Shown piece by piece: positions 10,507-19,260 of a DNA stretch of 64,000 bases (position 1 is the first letter of the stretch; every line of letters starts with the position of its first letter). Source of the DNA: an uncultured Pelagibacteraceae bacterium (lineage in GTDB: Bacteria; Pseudomonadota; Alphaproteobacteria; Pelagibacterales; Pelagibacteraceae); assembly GCA_902597875.1 (NCBI GenBank), contig CACJZK010000003.1:87850-151849 (forward strand), read 5' to 3'. The notes under the pieces are model-generated. The model had not been told where the DNA came from. It worked only from the letters and a program-made list of their open reading frames with translations, and made no database searches. The translations under genes and the position numbers were made by a program.

Positions 10507-10761
10507 ATGAGCAATTATATAGATTTTGTGGAAAAAAAAATTAAAAAAAGTATTAATTTAGAAAAAATTAAAATTTTAGATACTTCACATAAACATAAAA
10601 CTCACAAATCTTATAGTCCTGACAAATTTCACTTATATATAGAAATTGAGTCAAAATTTTTAAAATCTCTGAATAAACTTGATGCTCAAAGAAATATAAT
10701 GAAAATTCTTAAAGATGAACTAAAAACTAAAATTCATGCCCTAGAAATTAAAATTAAGTAG
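10507..10761 (+). CDS. BolA family protein
   Basis: An 84-residue protein with the BolA fold signature: a His-rich loop (SHKHKTHKSY), FHLYIEIESKFLKSLNKLDAQRNIMKIL, and the C-terminal HALEIKIK strand. BolA-type proteins bind [2Fe-2S] clusters together with monothiol glutaredoxins. It is divergent from the J-domain/cobST operon, with only 33 bp between, a linkage that hints at a shared metal or iron-sulfur theme. Its last 21 bp overlap the convergent aroB. Whether it acts as BolA or as an IbaG-type protein cannot be decided. Confidence 0.85.
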   Translation: MSNYIDFVEKKIKKSINLEKIKILDTSHKHKTHKSYSPDKFHLYIEIESKFLKSLNKLDAQRNIMKILKDELKTKIHALEIKIK

Positions 10762-11862
10762 TTTTGGAATGTGCTTTTTTAACTGCTTAGAAGAAAATTT
10801 AAATTTTCCAGGCATGGTAGTTTTACCAATTTTTTTTAATAAAATTAAATTTATTTTTTTATCGTCATTTTTTTTGTCGTTAGCCATATAATTAATTATT
10901 TTCTCAAAATTTTTATTTTTTAAATAATTTTTAAATTTAGATAATAAATTATTATTTTTATAAATTTTACCAATTTTAATTAGTGATTGATTAGAACATA
11001 TTTTTTTTATTACCGAAAGTCTAATTGCCATTATCATTCCAATCAAGACAGCTTCTCCATGATTAATTTTTCCGGAAAATTTATTTTCTGCTTCAATAGC
11101 GTGTGCAAAAGTGTGGCCAAAATTTAGAATCATTCTTAAGTTTTTTTCCTTATAGTCTTTTTTAATAAAATAAAGTTTAACTTTGCAACTTTTATAAATT
11201 GCTTCAGAAATCAAATTTAAGTTTCTATTATTTAATATTTCCTTTGATGTATTTTCTAACCATCTAAATAAATTAGTTTCCAATATTAATGAATGTTTTA
11301 ATATCTCTGCAAAACCGCAGATCATTTCTCTTTTTGGTAAACTTTTCAAAAAAGATACATCTATCACAACTAATTTAGGCTGGTAAAATGATCCAATTAA
11401 ATTTTTTCCATAAATTGAATTGACACCAGTCTTACCTCCTATTGAGGAATCTACTTGCGCTAGCAATGTGGTAGGAATATTTATAAAATTTATACCCCTT
11501 TTAACTAAACTTGCTACAAAAGCCGAAAGATCTCCTATAATTCCCCCTCCAACAGCTATTATTGTATCAGACCTATTAAAATTCTTTGATAAAATCTTTT
11601 CAATAATTTTATTTGCATAATTAAATGATTTTACTTTTTCGTTTGATCTAAATTCATATAAATAAACTTGATAACCTATTAATAATTTTTTTATTTTTGA
11701 TTTAAATTTTGTTGGTATATTTTTGTCAAAGATAATTGCAATTTTTTGAGTTTTAGGACATAAAATTTTAATTTTTTTTGGAAGAGCGCCTAAAGTATTA
11801 TCACCAATTATTATTGAATAGTCGGATTCTATAGTTTTAATTTTTAGCAATTTCGTTTTCAT
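10741..11862 (-). CDS. aroB: 3-dehydroquinate synthase
   Basis: A 373-residue NAD- and metal-dependent enzyme converting DAHP to 3-dehydroquinate, the second step of the shikimate pathway. The NAD-binding loop is AVGGGIIGDLSAF, followed by the conserved TTLLAQVDSSIGGKTGVN. Metal ligands lie in GFAEILKHSLI (Glu), NFGHTFAHAIE (His) and HGEAV (His). The N-terminal 26 bp overlap the end of aroK, which indicates translational coupling. Lysine-rich insertions are typical of AT-rich genomes. Confidence 0.96.
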   Translation of the reverse strand: MKTKLLKIKTIESDYSIIIGDNTLGALPKKIKILCPKTQKIAIIFDKNIPTKFKSKIKKLLIGYQVYLYEFRSNEKVKSFNYANKIIEKILSKNFNRSDTIIAVGGGIIGDLSAFVASLVKRGINFINIPTTLLAQVDSSIGGKTGVNSIYGKNLIGSFYQPKLVVIDVSFLKSLPKREMICGFAEILKHSLILETNLFRWLENTSKEILNNRNLNLISEAIYKSCKVKLYFIKKDYKEKNLRMILNFGHTFAHAIEAENKFSGKINHGEAVLIGMIMAIRLSVIKKICSNQSLIKIGKIYKNNNLLSKFKNYLKNKNFEKIINYMANDKKNDDKKINLILLKKIGKTTMPGKFKFSSKQLKKHIPKLLNFNF

Positions 11863-12358
11863 AAATATTAATAATTTTTTCTGCTAGCTCAAATTTTGTA
11901 ATCTTTGCACAATTAATCCTGAAGTTAGCAAGATTGTACACTTTTTTTCTTTTTTCATAAATATTACGATAGGCATTTTTTAAATTTAGCTTATTTAGCA
12001 ATGGTCTTTTTCTCAAATTTTTTGATCTTATTAAAGCATCTTCTGCTTTTAAATCTAACCAAAAGCTTACACAATTTTTCAGAACGACTTTTCTGATATA
12101 ACTGTCTATAAAGGCACCTCCTCCCAAAGCAATTATAGAATTCTCCTTTTTTAAATATTTAACTCCTATTTTTCTTTCTAAATTTCGAAAATATTTTTCA
12201 CCCTTTTCTTCAAATATATTTTCTATCTTCATAGAAGCTTTCTTTTCAATTACTTTATCCAAATCAACAAATCTCATTTTCAACTTTTTTGACAAAAATC
12301 TTCCTACAGTAGATTTTCCTACACCCATCATTCCAGTTAAAACAAGGTTTTTTTTCAA
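11837..12358 (-). CDS. aroK: shikimate kinase
   Basis: A 173-residue P-loop kinase that phosphorylates shikimate. The Walker A motif GMMGVGKST occupies residues 9-17, DLDKVIEKKA holds the shikimate-binding Asp, and IALGGGAF is the conserved second substrate loop; SKNLRKRPLL is the lid with catalytic arginines. It is the first gene of an aroK-aroB operon and diverges from the small membrane protein gene at 12432. Confidence 0.95.
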   Translation of the reverse strand: MKKNLVLTGMMGVGKSTVGRFLSKKLKMRFVDLDKVIEKKASMKIENIFEEKGEKYFRNLERKIGVKYLKKENSIIALGGGAFIDSYIRKVVLKNCVSFWLDLKAEDALIRSKNLRKRPLLNKLNLKNAYRNIYEKRKKVYNLANFRINCAKITKFELAEKIINIYENEIAKN

Positions 12359-12394
12359 ATAAAGTCCTAATTAATAATTTGATTTATCACAAAT

Positions 12395-12423
12395 TTGTCT
12401 TATTTATTGAGTTTAAATATATT
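12395..12423 (+). promoter_or_regulatory. possible promoter of the 12432-14334 genes
   Basis: TTGTCT at 12395-12400 and TATATT at 12418-12423, 17 bp apart. Initiation near 12430 would give an almost leaderless message for the gene starting at 12432. In sequence this AT-rich, such matches arise by chance, so support is limited. Confidence 0.3.
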
Positions 12424-12431
12424 TTATAACT

Positions 12432-12614
12432 ATGCAACTTAAATTCAAAAAACAGGACAGTATCGGGCAATCACTTGGAAAAAAATTAATTAAAATCACT
12501 TTAGCTAGTATTGTTATTATTTTTGCCATTTTTTTACTTAATAAAATAAACTTTCCGTCACCAAAGAATGATATTGAAAAAGATATTACTGATGAGATTA
12601 TTAAACTTAAGTAA
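12432..12614 (+). CDS. small single-span membrane protein, unknown function
   Basis: A 60-residue product: a basic N-terminus (KFKKQD...GKKLIK), one hydrophobic helix at about residues 21-40 (TLASIVIIFAIFLLNKINF), then a charged tail. The positive-inside rule predicts a cytoplasmic N-terminus. It overlaps the start of the next gene by 23 bp, so the two are probably translated together. I do not recognise the family. The case for a real gene is its position directly before an overlapping secreted-protein gene, a sensible membrane topology, and the lack of any alternative gene in the gap. Confidence 0.55.
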   Translation: MQLKFKKQDSIGQSLGKKLIKITLASIVIIFAIFLLNKINFPSPKNDIEKDITDEIIKLK

Positions 12615-14334
12615 ATATCTTTATATATTTTTTATATTTTTTTTTTCAAATTTTGCTTCTGCCGAAGAGGATTCGGTAGATATTTGGAAAAAAAACAAAG
12701 ATAAAAATTTAGAAGTCTCAACGGAGGAAAAACTTAATCAAACCATTGAAGAAGAAGAAAAAATTGACACTGACAAAGTTTTAGACAGCAACATTGAGAT
12801 TACAGAAAATATAAATTCAGAAGATATTGAAAAAGATATATTTGGTATTTTTGACCCTCAAGAAAACAACTTTACTTTAAACATGTGGTCAAATACTGAA
12901 GGCGAAGATATAAAGGCAGTATTTAAAAGAATAAACAAAATTAATTTATCTAGATCGGCTGAAGATATCTTCACAGACACCATAATGACTTATTCCTATT
13001 TACCAAAAGGTATGTCCGACAGCGATTTTTTAAATTTGAAAATTAATTGGTTAATTAAAAATGATAAAGTCAATTTATTAGAAAATTTTCTTTCCAAAAA
13101 TGAAAATTTTCAAGGCAAAAAAAGAATAATCCAATATTTGGTAGATAAAAATATTGCCAAAGCAGATTTAAAACAAGGCTGTGAGAAATCTAATTTCATT
13201 GGTAAAGAAATAAAAGATGCGTATTTAGAAAAATTTAAAATTTACTGTTTAATATTTAATGACAAAAAAAATGAGGCACAATTAGTTTTTGACCTATTAA
13301 AAGAACAAGGTCTCTCAGATAAGTTTTTTGAAAATAAAATTAATTTTTTATTAGGTATAAGTAAAAATACTGGAAATAAAATTAAAGATGATAATTTACT
13401 AAATTTTTATTTATCCTCTATAACAATACCTAACTTTAGTTATGAACCAAACGATAAAACTAATAAATATATCTGGGAATATATGAATGCAGCAAACCTG
13501 CTAAAAGTTGAAGATCTTGAAGATAGATCAAAAATTAAAAGTTTAGAAATAGCAGCTAATAAAAATACATTTGATAAAATTAAGATATTTGAAATTTATA
13601 AAAGAATTCCTTTTGACCTAAACACACTAATTAACGCTGATGGCATATATCAGTCTTTGGATGGAATCGACTCTAGAGCATTAATTTTCCAAAAATTTTT
13701 ATTATCTGATAATACTGAAAATAAAATTAAGTTACTATTCTTGTTGAAAGACCTATTTAAAAAAGACAATTTAATGAATGTTTACACGAAATTTTTGAGC
13801 GATAGGCTTGAAGAGTTGGATGAAGATGGTATTCCAGAGTCCTATGTTGAAATTGTAAAAAAAAATATTGTTTCTGAAAATGTGTACCAGCTAGGAAAAA
13901 TTAAATATGATGATAAAATTTTACACAGGTCGAAAGTAATTAAATATTACACTGAAGAAAACTCATCCAAACAAAAATCACAAAAAAATTTAAAAAGTGT
14001 TTACAAAAAAATTAAGAAAAATAGAAATTACTTTTTCTCGGCTAAAGATTTAGCTTTAATTGAGTCTTTAAATAGTGATGGAATTTCAATACCTGAAGAA
14101 ATAAATTTCAAAGAAATTTCAAAAAAATATAGCGTTCCTCAAAATTTATTAAACCTAACTATCAATGAAGAATCTGGGCTGTTAGCTCTGAAATTTGTTG
14201 AAATTATTGGAGAAGATGAAATATCAGAACTTGATCCAGAAACAGTCTATTTTATAGTTCACATATTAAACAAGGCAAATCTAATAAAATTTAGAAATAA
14301 AGTTTTAACAGTAGCGCTACCACAAAGAAGTTAA
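12592..14334 (+). CDS. large secreted or periplasmic protein of unknown function
   Basis: The start chosen is the ATG at 12592, which puts a clean signal peptide at the N-terminus (MRLLNLSKYLYIFFIFFFSNFASA, cleavage expected after Ala-Ser-Ala). An ATG 24 bp upstream would only add residues in front of it. The mature protein (about 556 residues) begins with an acidic, low-complexity stretch to about residue 90 and continues as mainly helical Lys/Asn/Leu-rich sequence with no motif I recognise; it may be a helical-repeat scaffold. It follows the small membrane protein gene with an overlap and precedes def by 12 bp. Function unknown. Confidence 0.75.
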   Translation: MRLLNLSKYLYIFFIFFFSNFASAEEDSVDIWKKNKDKNLEVSTEEKLNQTIEEEEKIDTDKVLDSNIEITENINSEDIEKDIFGIFDPQENNFTLNMWSNTEGEDIKAVFKRINKINLSRSAEDIFTDTIMTYSYLPKGMSDSDFLNLKINWLIKNDKVNLLENFLSKNENFQGKKRIIQYLVDKNIAKADLKQGCEKSNFIGKEIKDAYLEKFKIYCLIFNDKKNEAQLVFDLLKEQGLSDKFFENKINFLLGISKNTGNKIKDDNLLNFYLSSITIPNFSYEPNDKTNKYIWEYMNAANLLKVEDLEDRSKIKSLEIAANKNTFDKIKIFEIYKRIPFDLNTLINADGIYQSLDGIDSRALIFQKFLLSDNTENKIKLLFLLKDLFKKDNLMNVYTKFLSDRLEELDEDGIPESYVEIVKKNIVSENVYQLGKIKYDDKILHRSKVIKYYTEENSSKQKSQKNLKSVYKKIKKNRNYFFSAKDLALIESLNSDGISIPEEINFKEISKKYSVPQNLLNLTINEESGLLALKFVEIIGEDEISELDPETVYFIVHILNKANLIKFRNKVLTVALPQRS

Positions 14335-14346
14335 TATATTTCTACT

Positions 14347-14871
14347 ATGACCATAAGAAAGATCTTGACCGAACCAGACCCAATACTAAGAAAAAAATGT
14401 GAGCCTTTAGAGGGGGTCAACGATCACTTGAGGAATTTAATGAATGATATGTTAGAAACTATGTACGAAGCACCTGGTATAGGTTTGGCTGCTATTCAAA
14501 TAGGAGTTCTTAAAAGAGTGGTTGTAATTGATGTATCAAAAAAAGAGGGAGAAAAATCACCTCTCTTCCTTGTTAATCCAGAGATTGTATACAAATCTAA
14601 TGAGACCTCTACTTACGAAGAGGGATGTCTTTCACTGCCTGGTCAATTTGCTGAAATTGAAAGACCTGCTGAATGCAAAGTAGAATATTTAGATTTTAAT
14701 GGAAAAAAAAAACAATTAGATGCTAAAGGTTTATTATCAACTTGCATTCAACATGAAATTGATCATTTAAACGGAGTTTTATTTATTGATTATTTGTCGA
14801 AATTAAAAAAATCTATGATAATCAAAAAATTGAAAAAACAAAAACAGTCAGTAGAAAGAATTGTAGTATAA
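14347..14871 (+). CDS. def: peptide deformylase
   Basis: A 174-residue metalloenzyme that removes the formyl group from nascent N-terminal methionine. All three family motifs are present: GIGLAAIQIG (residues 44-53), EGCLSLPG with ligand Cys94, and QHEIDHLNG with ligands His136 and His140 and catalytic Glu137. The neighbouring fmt, which puts the formyl group onto Met-tRNA, starts 12 bp downstream, the standard def-fmt pairing. Confidence 0.97.
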   Translation: MTIRKILTEPDPILRKKCEPLEGVNDHLRNLMNDMLETMYEAPGIGLAAIQIGVLKRVVVIDVSKKEGEKSPLFLVNPEIVYKSNETSTYEEGCLSLPGQFAEIERPAECKVEYLDFNGKKKQLDAKGLLSTCIQHEIDHLNGVLFIDYLSKLKKSMIIKKLKKQKQSVERIVV

Positions 14872-14883
14872 CTCAATAATTCA

Positions 14884-15804
14884 ATGCCAAAAAAAATTAT
14901 ATTTATGGGAACACCCGAGTTCTCCATCCCTGCCTTAAATTCTTTAATTGAGTCTAAAAAAGAAATTATTGCAGTATACTCGCAACCACCAAATAAGTCT
15001 CATAGAGGACAAACAGAAAATCCATCGGCTATAGAAAAATTTGCTAAAGAAAATTCTCTTAATGTACGTACACCGAAAAATTTAGACTCAGAAACTGAAT
15101 TTAATTATTTTAAGAATTTAAATCCTGATTTGGTCATAGTCGTAGCTTATGGTAAGATCATTCCAAAAAGATATCTAACTCTTCCAAATTATGGTTTTAT
15201 AAATATACACGCTTCCCTTCTTCCAAAATGGAGAGGTGCAGCACCAATGCAAAGATCAATAATGAACTTAGATACTGAGACAGGCATTAGTATAATGAAA
15301 ATAGTTGAACAACTTGACGCTGGCCCTGTTATGCATCAAGTCAAAGTTAAGATAGATACAAATACTAGTACAAAAAAATTATCATCAATGCTATCTAAAC
15401 TCGGAGCAAAAAGTATGATTGAGTGCATAAAAAAAATTGAAAATAATAAAACTATGTTTAAAGAGCAAGATCATAGCAAAGCAAGCTATGCAAAAAAAAT
15501 ATCTAAAGGAGAAAGTAGAATAAAATGGGAAGAGAGCGCAAAAAAAATTTTAGCAAAAATAAATGCATTGAATCCTAACCCAGGAGCATGGTTTGAATAC
15601 AAAAATAATCGATATAAAATCTGGCAAGCTAAAATTTCTCAAGACAAAGGAAATGTTGGACATACATTAGATGATAAACTCACAATTGCATGTGGCGATA
15701 ATTCAATTCAGATTTTAGAAATACAGAAAGAGGGCAAAAATAAACTTTTGTTGGATAAATTTTTAATTGGAAATCAGATTAAAGAAGGTCAAAAAATTGA
15801 TTAA
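14884..15804 (+). CDS. fmt: methionyl-tRNA formyltransferase
   Basis: A 306-residue enzyme that formylates initiator Met-tRNA using 10-formyltetrahydrofolate. The catalytic domain shows the GTPEFSIPAL start, then Asn107 and His109 in INIHASLLPKWRGAAP, and Asp145 in EQLDAGPVM, the catalytic trio of the formyltransferase fold. The C-terminal tRNA-binding domain follows (GESRIKWEESAKKILAKINALNPNPGAW). Its stop overlaps the truA start by one base. Confidence 0.97.
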   Translation: MPKKIIFMGTPEFSIPALNSLIESKKEIIAVYSQPPNKSHRGQTENPSAIEKFAKENSLNVRTPKNLDSETEFNYFKNLNPDLVIVVAYGKIIPKRYLTLPNYGFINIHASLLPKWRGAAPMQRSIMNLDTETGISIMKIVEQLDAGPVMHQVKVKIDTNTSTKKLSSMLSKLGAKSMIECIKKIENNKTMFKEQDHSKASYAKKISKGESRIKWEESAKKILAKINALNPNPGAWFEYKNNRYKIWQAKISQDKGNVGHTLDDKLTIACGDNSIQILEIQKEGKNKLLLDKFLIGNQIKEGQKID

Positions 15805-16544
15805 TGTTGGTTTATCAAATTAAAATTGAGTATTTAGGCACAAATTTTGTGGGATGGCAACGCCAAAAAAATGGCTTATCTGTTCAAGAGGTTCTAGAGA
15901 CTGTTTTATCAGATTTTTTTAAAAGAAAGATTATTTTAATTGGTTCAGGTCGAACTGATGCCGGAGTTCATGCTACTGAACAATCAGCGCATTTCAAAAT
16001 AAATAAAAAAGTACTAAATAAAAATCACACAATTAATTCTTTAAATTTTTTTTTAAAAAAATATCCGATCTCTATTTTAGATATAAAAAAAAGAAACAAA
16101 ACATTTCATGCAAGACACAGCGCTAAAGAGAGAACGTATAAATATTTTATAATAAATCGACCAGCTTCACTTGCTATTGAAATGAATAAAGCGTGGCACA
16201 TAAAAAAAAAAATTAACATAGCATCAATGAAAAAAGGAGCAAATCTACTATTAGGTACACATGATTTTTCAACATTTAGAGCTTCTTCTTGTAACGCAAA
16301 GTCTCCAATAAAAACTTTAAAAAAAATCAGCATAAAGAAAAATAAAAACAAAATTGTTTTAACTTTTGTCTCTAAATCGTTTCTTCAGCAGCAAGTTAGG
16401 TCTATGGTGGGATCTTTAAAAAGATTGGGTGAAGGAAATTGGGATTTTGAACATTTCAGAAAAGTTTTTTATTCAAAAAAAAGATCTATGTGTGCTTCAC
16501 CTGCTCCTTCCCATGGATTATATTTAACAAAAATAAATTATTAA
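15804..16544 (+). CDS. truA: tRNA pseudouridine(38-40) synthase
   Basis: A 246-residue TruA enzyme that makes pseudouridine at positions 38-40 in the anticodon arm. The catalytic aspartate is Asp52 in GSGRTDAGVHATEQ, and FVGWQRQ near residue 15 plus the QQQVRSMVGSL segment near the C-terminus are family signatures. It is translationally coupled to fmt (TAATG overlap) and is followed immediately by ispE. Confidence 0.96.
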   Translation: MLVYQIKIEYLGTNFVGWQRQKNGLSVQEVLETVLSDFFKRKIILIGSGRTDAGVHATEQSAHFKINKKVLNKNHTINSLNFFLKKYPISILDIKKRNKTFHARHSAKERTYKYFIINRPASLAIEMNKAWHIKKKINIASMKKGANLLLGTHDFSTFRASSCNAKSPIKTLKKISIKKNKNKIVLTFVSKSFLQQQVRSMVGSLKRLGEGNWDFEHFRKVFYSKKRSMCASPAPSHGLYLTKINY

Positions 16545-17393
16545 ATGAAAATAAAAATTAAATCTTATTGTAAAATCAATCTTTTTCTTAATATTTTAAA
16601 AAAACTCAAAGTAGGTTTGCATGATATTCAGACTTATACTTCTCAGCTAGATTTACATGATGATATTAAAATATCAGAAACTAAAAAAAGAAAAGATATT
16701 ATCATTTTCAAAGGTAAGTTTAAAAATTTAGTGAATAGCTCTAAAAATTCAGTTTTAGACACTCTTTCAGTTTTAAGATCCAGAAAATTAATAAATTCAA
16801 AAAAAAATTATAGAATAATAATTGAAAAAAGAATTCCTGTATTTTCAGGTTTAGGTGGCGGCTCAAGTAATGCAGCTTATATAGCTAAATATTTTACAAA
16901 AAATAATATGAAGCAATCTGATATAAGATTTTTCAAAAATAAAATTGGAACAGATTTTAGCCTTTTTTTTAATAAACAAATATTTGTTAAAAATTTAAAG
17001 AATATTAAAAAACATAAAATCAATTTTACTTTAAACTTTGTTTTAGTATACCCTTATTTTAAATGTTCAACAAAAAAAATATACTCTCAAGTCAAAGATT
17101 TTTCACCTTATTCGAATATCAATTTTTCCAAAATAAAAACAAAAAATAAGTTTATAAATATAATCAGAAAAGAAAGAAACGAATTAGAGGTTATAGTTAA
17201 AAATAGATTTAATGAGCTTAATAAAATTTTAAATTTCATCTCTATTCAGAGAGAATGTTACCTATCAAGAATGACAGGGTCCGGCTCTGTTTGTTACGGA
17301 ATTTTTAAAAGTGAAAAGTCTGCTAAATTGGCACATAAAAGAATTAAAAAGAAATTCCCGAATTATTGGGCTGCGGTCTCAAAAACTATTTAA
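16545..17393 (+). CDS. ispE: 4-diphosphocytidyl-2-C-methyl-D-erythritol kinase
   Basis: A 282-residue GHMP kinase of the MEP isoprenoid pathway. The N-terminus carries the substrate-binding YCKINLFLNI (Lys10), the ATP loop is PVFSGLGGGSSNAA (residues 98-111), and Asp137 lies in GTDFSLFF as the catalytic base. The third motif RMTGSGSVCYGIF is near the C-terminus. It abuts truA with no gap and is followed by tRNA-Gln. The glycine of the usual DGYH motif is replaced (VGLHDI), a small divergence. Confidence 0.92.
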   Translation: MKIKIKSYCKINLFLNILKKLKVGLHDIQTYTSQLDLHDDIKISETKKRKDIIIFKGKFKNLVNSSKNSVLDTLSVLRSRKLINSKKNYRIIIEKRIPVFSGLGGGSSNAAYIAKYFTKNNMKQSDIRFFKNKIGTDFSLFFNKQIFVKNLKNIKKHKINFTLNFVLVYPYFKCSTKKIYSQVKDFSPYSNINFSKIKTKNKFINIIRKERNELEVIVKNRFNELNKILNFISIQRECYLSRMTGSGSVCYGIFKSEKSAKLAHKRIKKKFPNYWAAVSKTI

Positions 17394-17428
17394 TTAATCA
17401 AATTTATGATATATCAAATCGATAATGT

Positions 17429-17502
17429 TGGGGCATAGCCAAGCGGTAAGGCAGTGGTTTTTGGTACCACCATCCTAGGTTCGAATCCTAGTGCCCCAGC
17501 CA
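17429..17502 (+). tRNA. tRNA-Gln (TTG anticodon), CCA encoded
   Basis: A full cloverleaf can be drawn: acceptor stem TGGGGCA / TGCCCCA (17429-17435 with 17492-17498), D stem GCC/GGC, anticodon stem GTGGT/ACCAC with loop TTTTGGT giving anticodon TTG at 17461-17463, and a T arm with GTTCGAATC. Discriminator G is followed by an encoded CCA (17500-17502). It sits between ispE and the gene for the CCA-adding enzyme, which starts only 5 nt after the tRNA. Confidence 0.97.
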
Positions 17503-17507
17503 GAAAA

Positions 17508-18803
17508 ATGAATAAAATATCTTTTAACAATAATTTAATCAAAAAAATAAAAAATTTTTTTTTTCCTTTCTACAAGACCGAAGAAATCTCAAAAATTTTT
17601 GATATTCTTTACAAGAATCATTCTCAAGATGAAAAGATAGCAATGTTTGTAGGTGGTTGTGTTAGAAATTTTATTTTAGATGAAAAAATAGATGATATTG
17701 ACATAGCAACAGTTTTTACTCCAACTGAAATTAAAGAAAAATTTAAAAACACCGATATCAAGGTGATAGATACAGGAGTTGAACATGGTTCTGTAACACT
17801 TATCTTAAATCAATCTAAATTTGAAATTACAACGTTGAGAAAAGATATCAAAACAGACGGTAGACATGCAGAGATTTCTTTTACGGATAACTGGAAAGAT
17901 GACTCCGAGAGAAGAGATTTTACAATTAACGCAATTTACTTAGATAGAAAAGGAAACTTTTTTGACCCTCAATTGGGAGTAGAAGATTTAAAAAACAACA
18001 CTGTAAAATTTATCGGTGATCCAAGTAAAAGAATAGAGGAGGATTATTTAAGAATAATAAGATTTATAAGATTCGCATTAAAGTATAGCCATAAAAATTT
18101 TGAACCTTCTACTATTCAGGCACTTAAATTGAATTTGAGCGGAATAAAGAACATTTCCAAAGAGAGAATTCTCCAAGAACTTATAAAAATTATATCTCTT
18201 AAAAATTTTAGAGATATTCTTAATAAAAAAGAATTAAAAGACATTTTTTCTCAAATTTTTCCAGAATTTAAAAATCTAATTCGTTTAAATAAAGTAACTT
18301 TTTTACCGAAAGAAGAATTTGAAAAATTAAATACCAATATGCTTTTAGCTTTAATGCTTATAGATGAAAAAAATAATCATGAATATTTTTGCCACAAGTA
18401 TAAAGTTTCAAATCAAATTCAAGACTATCTAGATAATTTACACAAAAATCTTAAAGAATATAAAATATCAAAAAATTATTTTAAAACAGATCTGAAAAAA
18501 AATATTTATTTTATAGGTAAAAATGAGATTAAAGATCTAGCAATTCTGATTTTTTTTATAAACAAAAATCTAAATTATAGAGATTTAAAAAAATTGATAG
18601 ATGATATAGAAAAGACAACTATTCCAAAATTTCCCTATGATGGTAAGTTTTTAATAGACAAAGGTTTTTCGGAAGGAAAAAAAATTGGTTTGATTTTGAA
18701 AAAACTAGAAAAAAATTGGGTAGAAAATAATTATAAATTAACCGAAAAAGATATTTCTTCAATTATTGAAAAAGAGAGTAAATCAAATGTATTCAACGCT
18801 TAA
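17508..18803 (+). CDS. cca: CCA tRNA nucleotidyltransferase / poly(A) polymerase family
   Basis: The start is taken as the ATG at 17508 (431 residues); reading further upstream would run into tRNA-Gln. The bacterial-type nucleotidyltransferase head shows VGGCVRNFILDEKIDDIDIA with the metal-binding DIDIA, the LRKDIKTDGRHAEI strand and ERRDFTINAIYLD, then FFDPQLGVEDLK and RIEEDYLRIIRFIRFALKY of the RNA-binding neck. It adds or repairs the 3'-terminal CCA of tRNAs. Its last 21 bp overlap the convergent greA. CCA-adding is more likely than polyadenylation for a single-copy alphaproteobacterial gene, though the two are hard to separate by sequence. Confidence 0.9.
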   Translation: MNKISFNNNLIKKIKNFFFPFYKTEEISKIFDILYKNHSQDEKIAMFVGGCVRNFILDEKIDDIDIATVFTPTEIKEKFKNTDIKVIDTGVEHGSVTLILNQSKFEITTLRKDIKTDGRHAEISFTDNWKDDSERRDFTINAIYLDRKGNFFDPQLGVEDLKNNTVKFIGDPSKRIEEDYLRIIRFIRFALKYSHKNFEPSTIQALKLNLSGIKNISKERILQELIKIISLKNFRDILNKKELKDIFSQIFPEFKNLIRLNKVTFLPKEEFEKLNTNMLLALMLIDEKNNHEYFCHKYKVSNQIQDYLDNLHKNLKEYKISKNYFKTDLKKNIYFIGKNEIKDLAILIFFINKNLNYRDLKKLIDDIEKTTIPKFPYDGKFLIDKGFSEGKKIGLILKKLEKNWVENNYKLTEKDISSIIEKESKSNVFNA

Positions 18804-19259
18804 AATTTCAAAGTTTCTTTCACCAGAGGGAGTTTTTACTGAAACCAAATCCTCAATTTTTTTTCCTATCAAGGCTTTACCTATTGGTGATTGAAAATAA
18901 ATAAGATTTTTTGAAGCATCAGCTTCATCTTGACCAACAATTTTATATTTAATTTTCTGATCAGTTTCTAAATCTTTCAGATTTACTGTTGACCCAAAAA
19001 CAACATTTCCATTATTTTCTATTTTAGTAACATCTATAACATTAGCTCTAGCAATAATATCGTTGATCGCTATAACTCTACTTTCCATTTGTGCTTGCTG
19101 TTCTTTGGCTGCATGATATTCAGCATTTTCTTTGAGATCACCATGAGACCTTGCCTCAGCTATCGCAGAAACTATTTTAGGTCTTTTAATATTTTTTAAT
19201 TCTTCCAATTCTGCTTTTAGTTTTTTTAATCCTGAAATAGTTATAGGTTCTTTTTCCAT
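18783..19259 (-). CDS. greA: transcription elongation factor GreA
   Basis: The start is taken at 19259 (158 residues, normal for GreA); an ATG 60 bp upstream would overlap the end of hemF. The N-terminal coiled coil begins ITISGLKKLKAELEELK and carries the catalytic tip in DLKENAEYHAAKEQQ, whose acidic residues hold the magnesium that lets RNA polymerase cleave back-tracked transcripts. The C-terminal FKBP-like domain (GKALIGKKIEDLVSVKTPSGERNFEIL) follows. Confidence 0.96.
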   Translation of the reverse strand: MEKEPITISGLKKLKAELEELKNIKRPKIVSAIAEARSHGDLKENAEYHAAKEQQAQMESRVIAINDIIARANVIDVTKIENNGNVVFGSTVNLKDLETDQKIKYKIVGQDEADASKNLIYFQSPIGKALIGKKIEDLVSVKTPSGERNFEILSVEYI

Positions 19260-19260
19260 A

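Noticed and set aside
17454..17507. Upstream extension of the CCA-adding enzyme
   Set aside because: The extension lies inside tRNA-Gln, so the ATG at 17508 is used.
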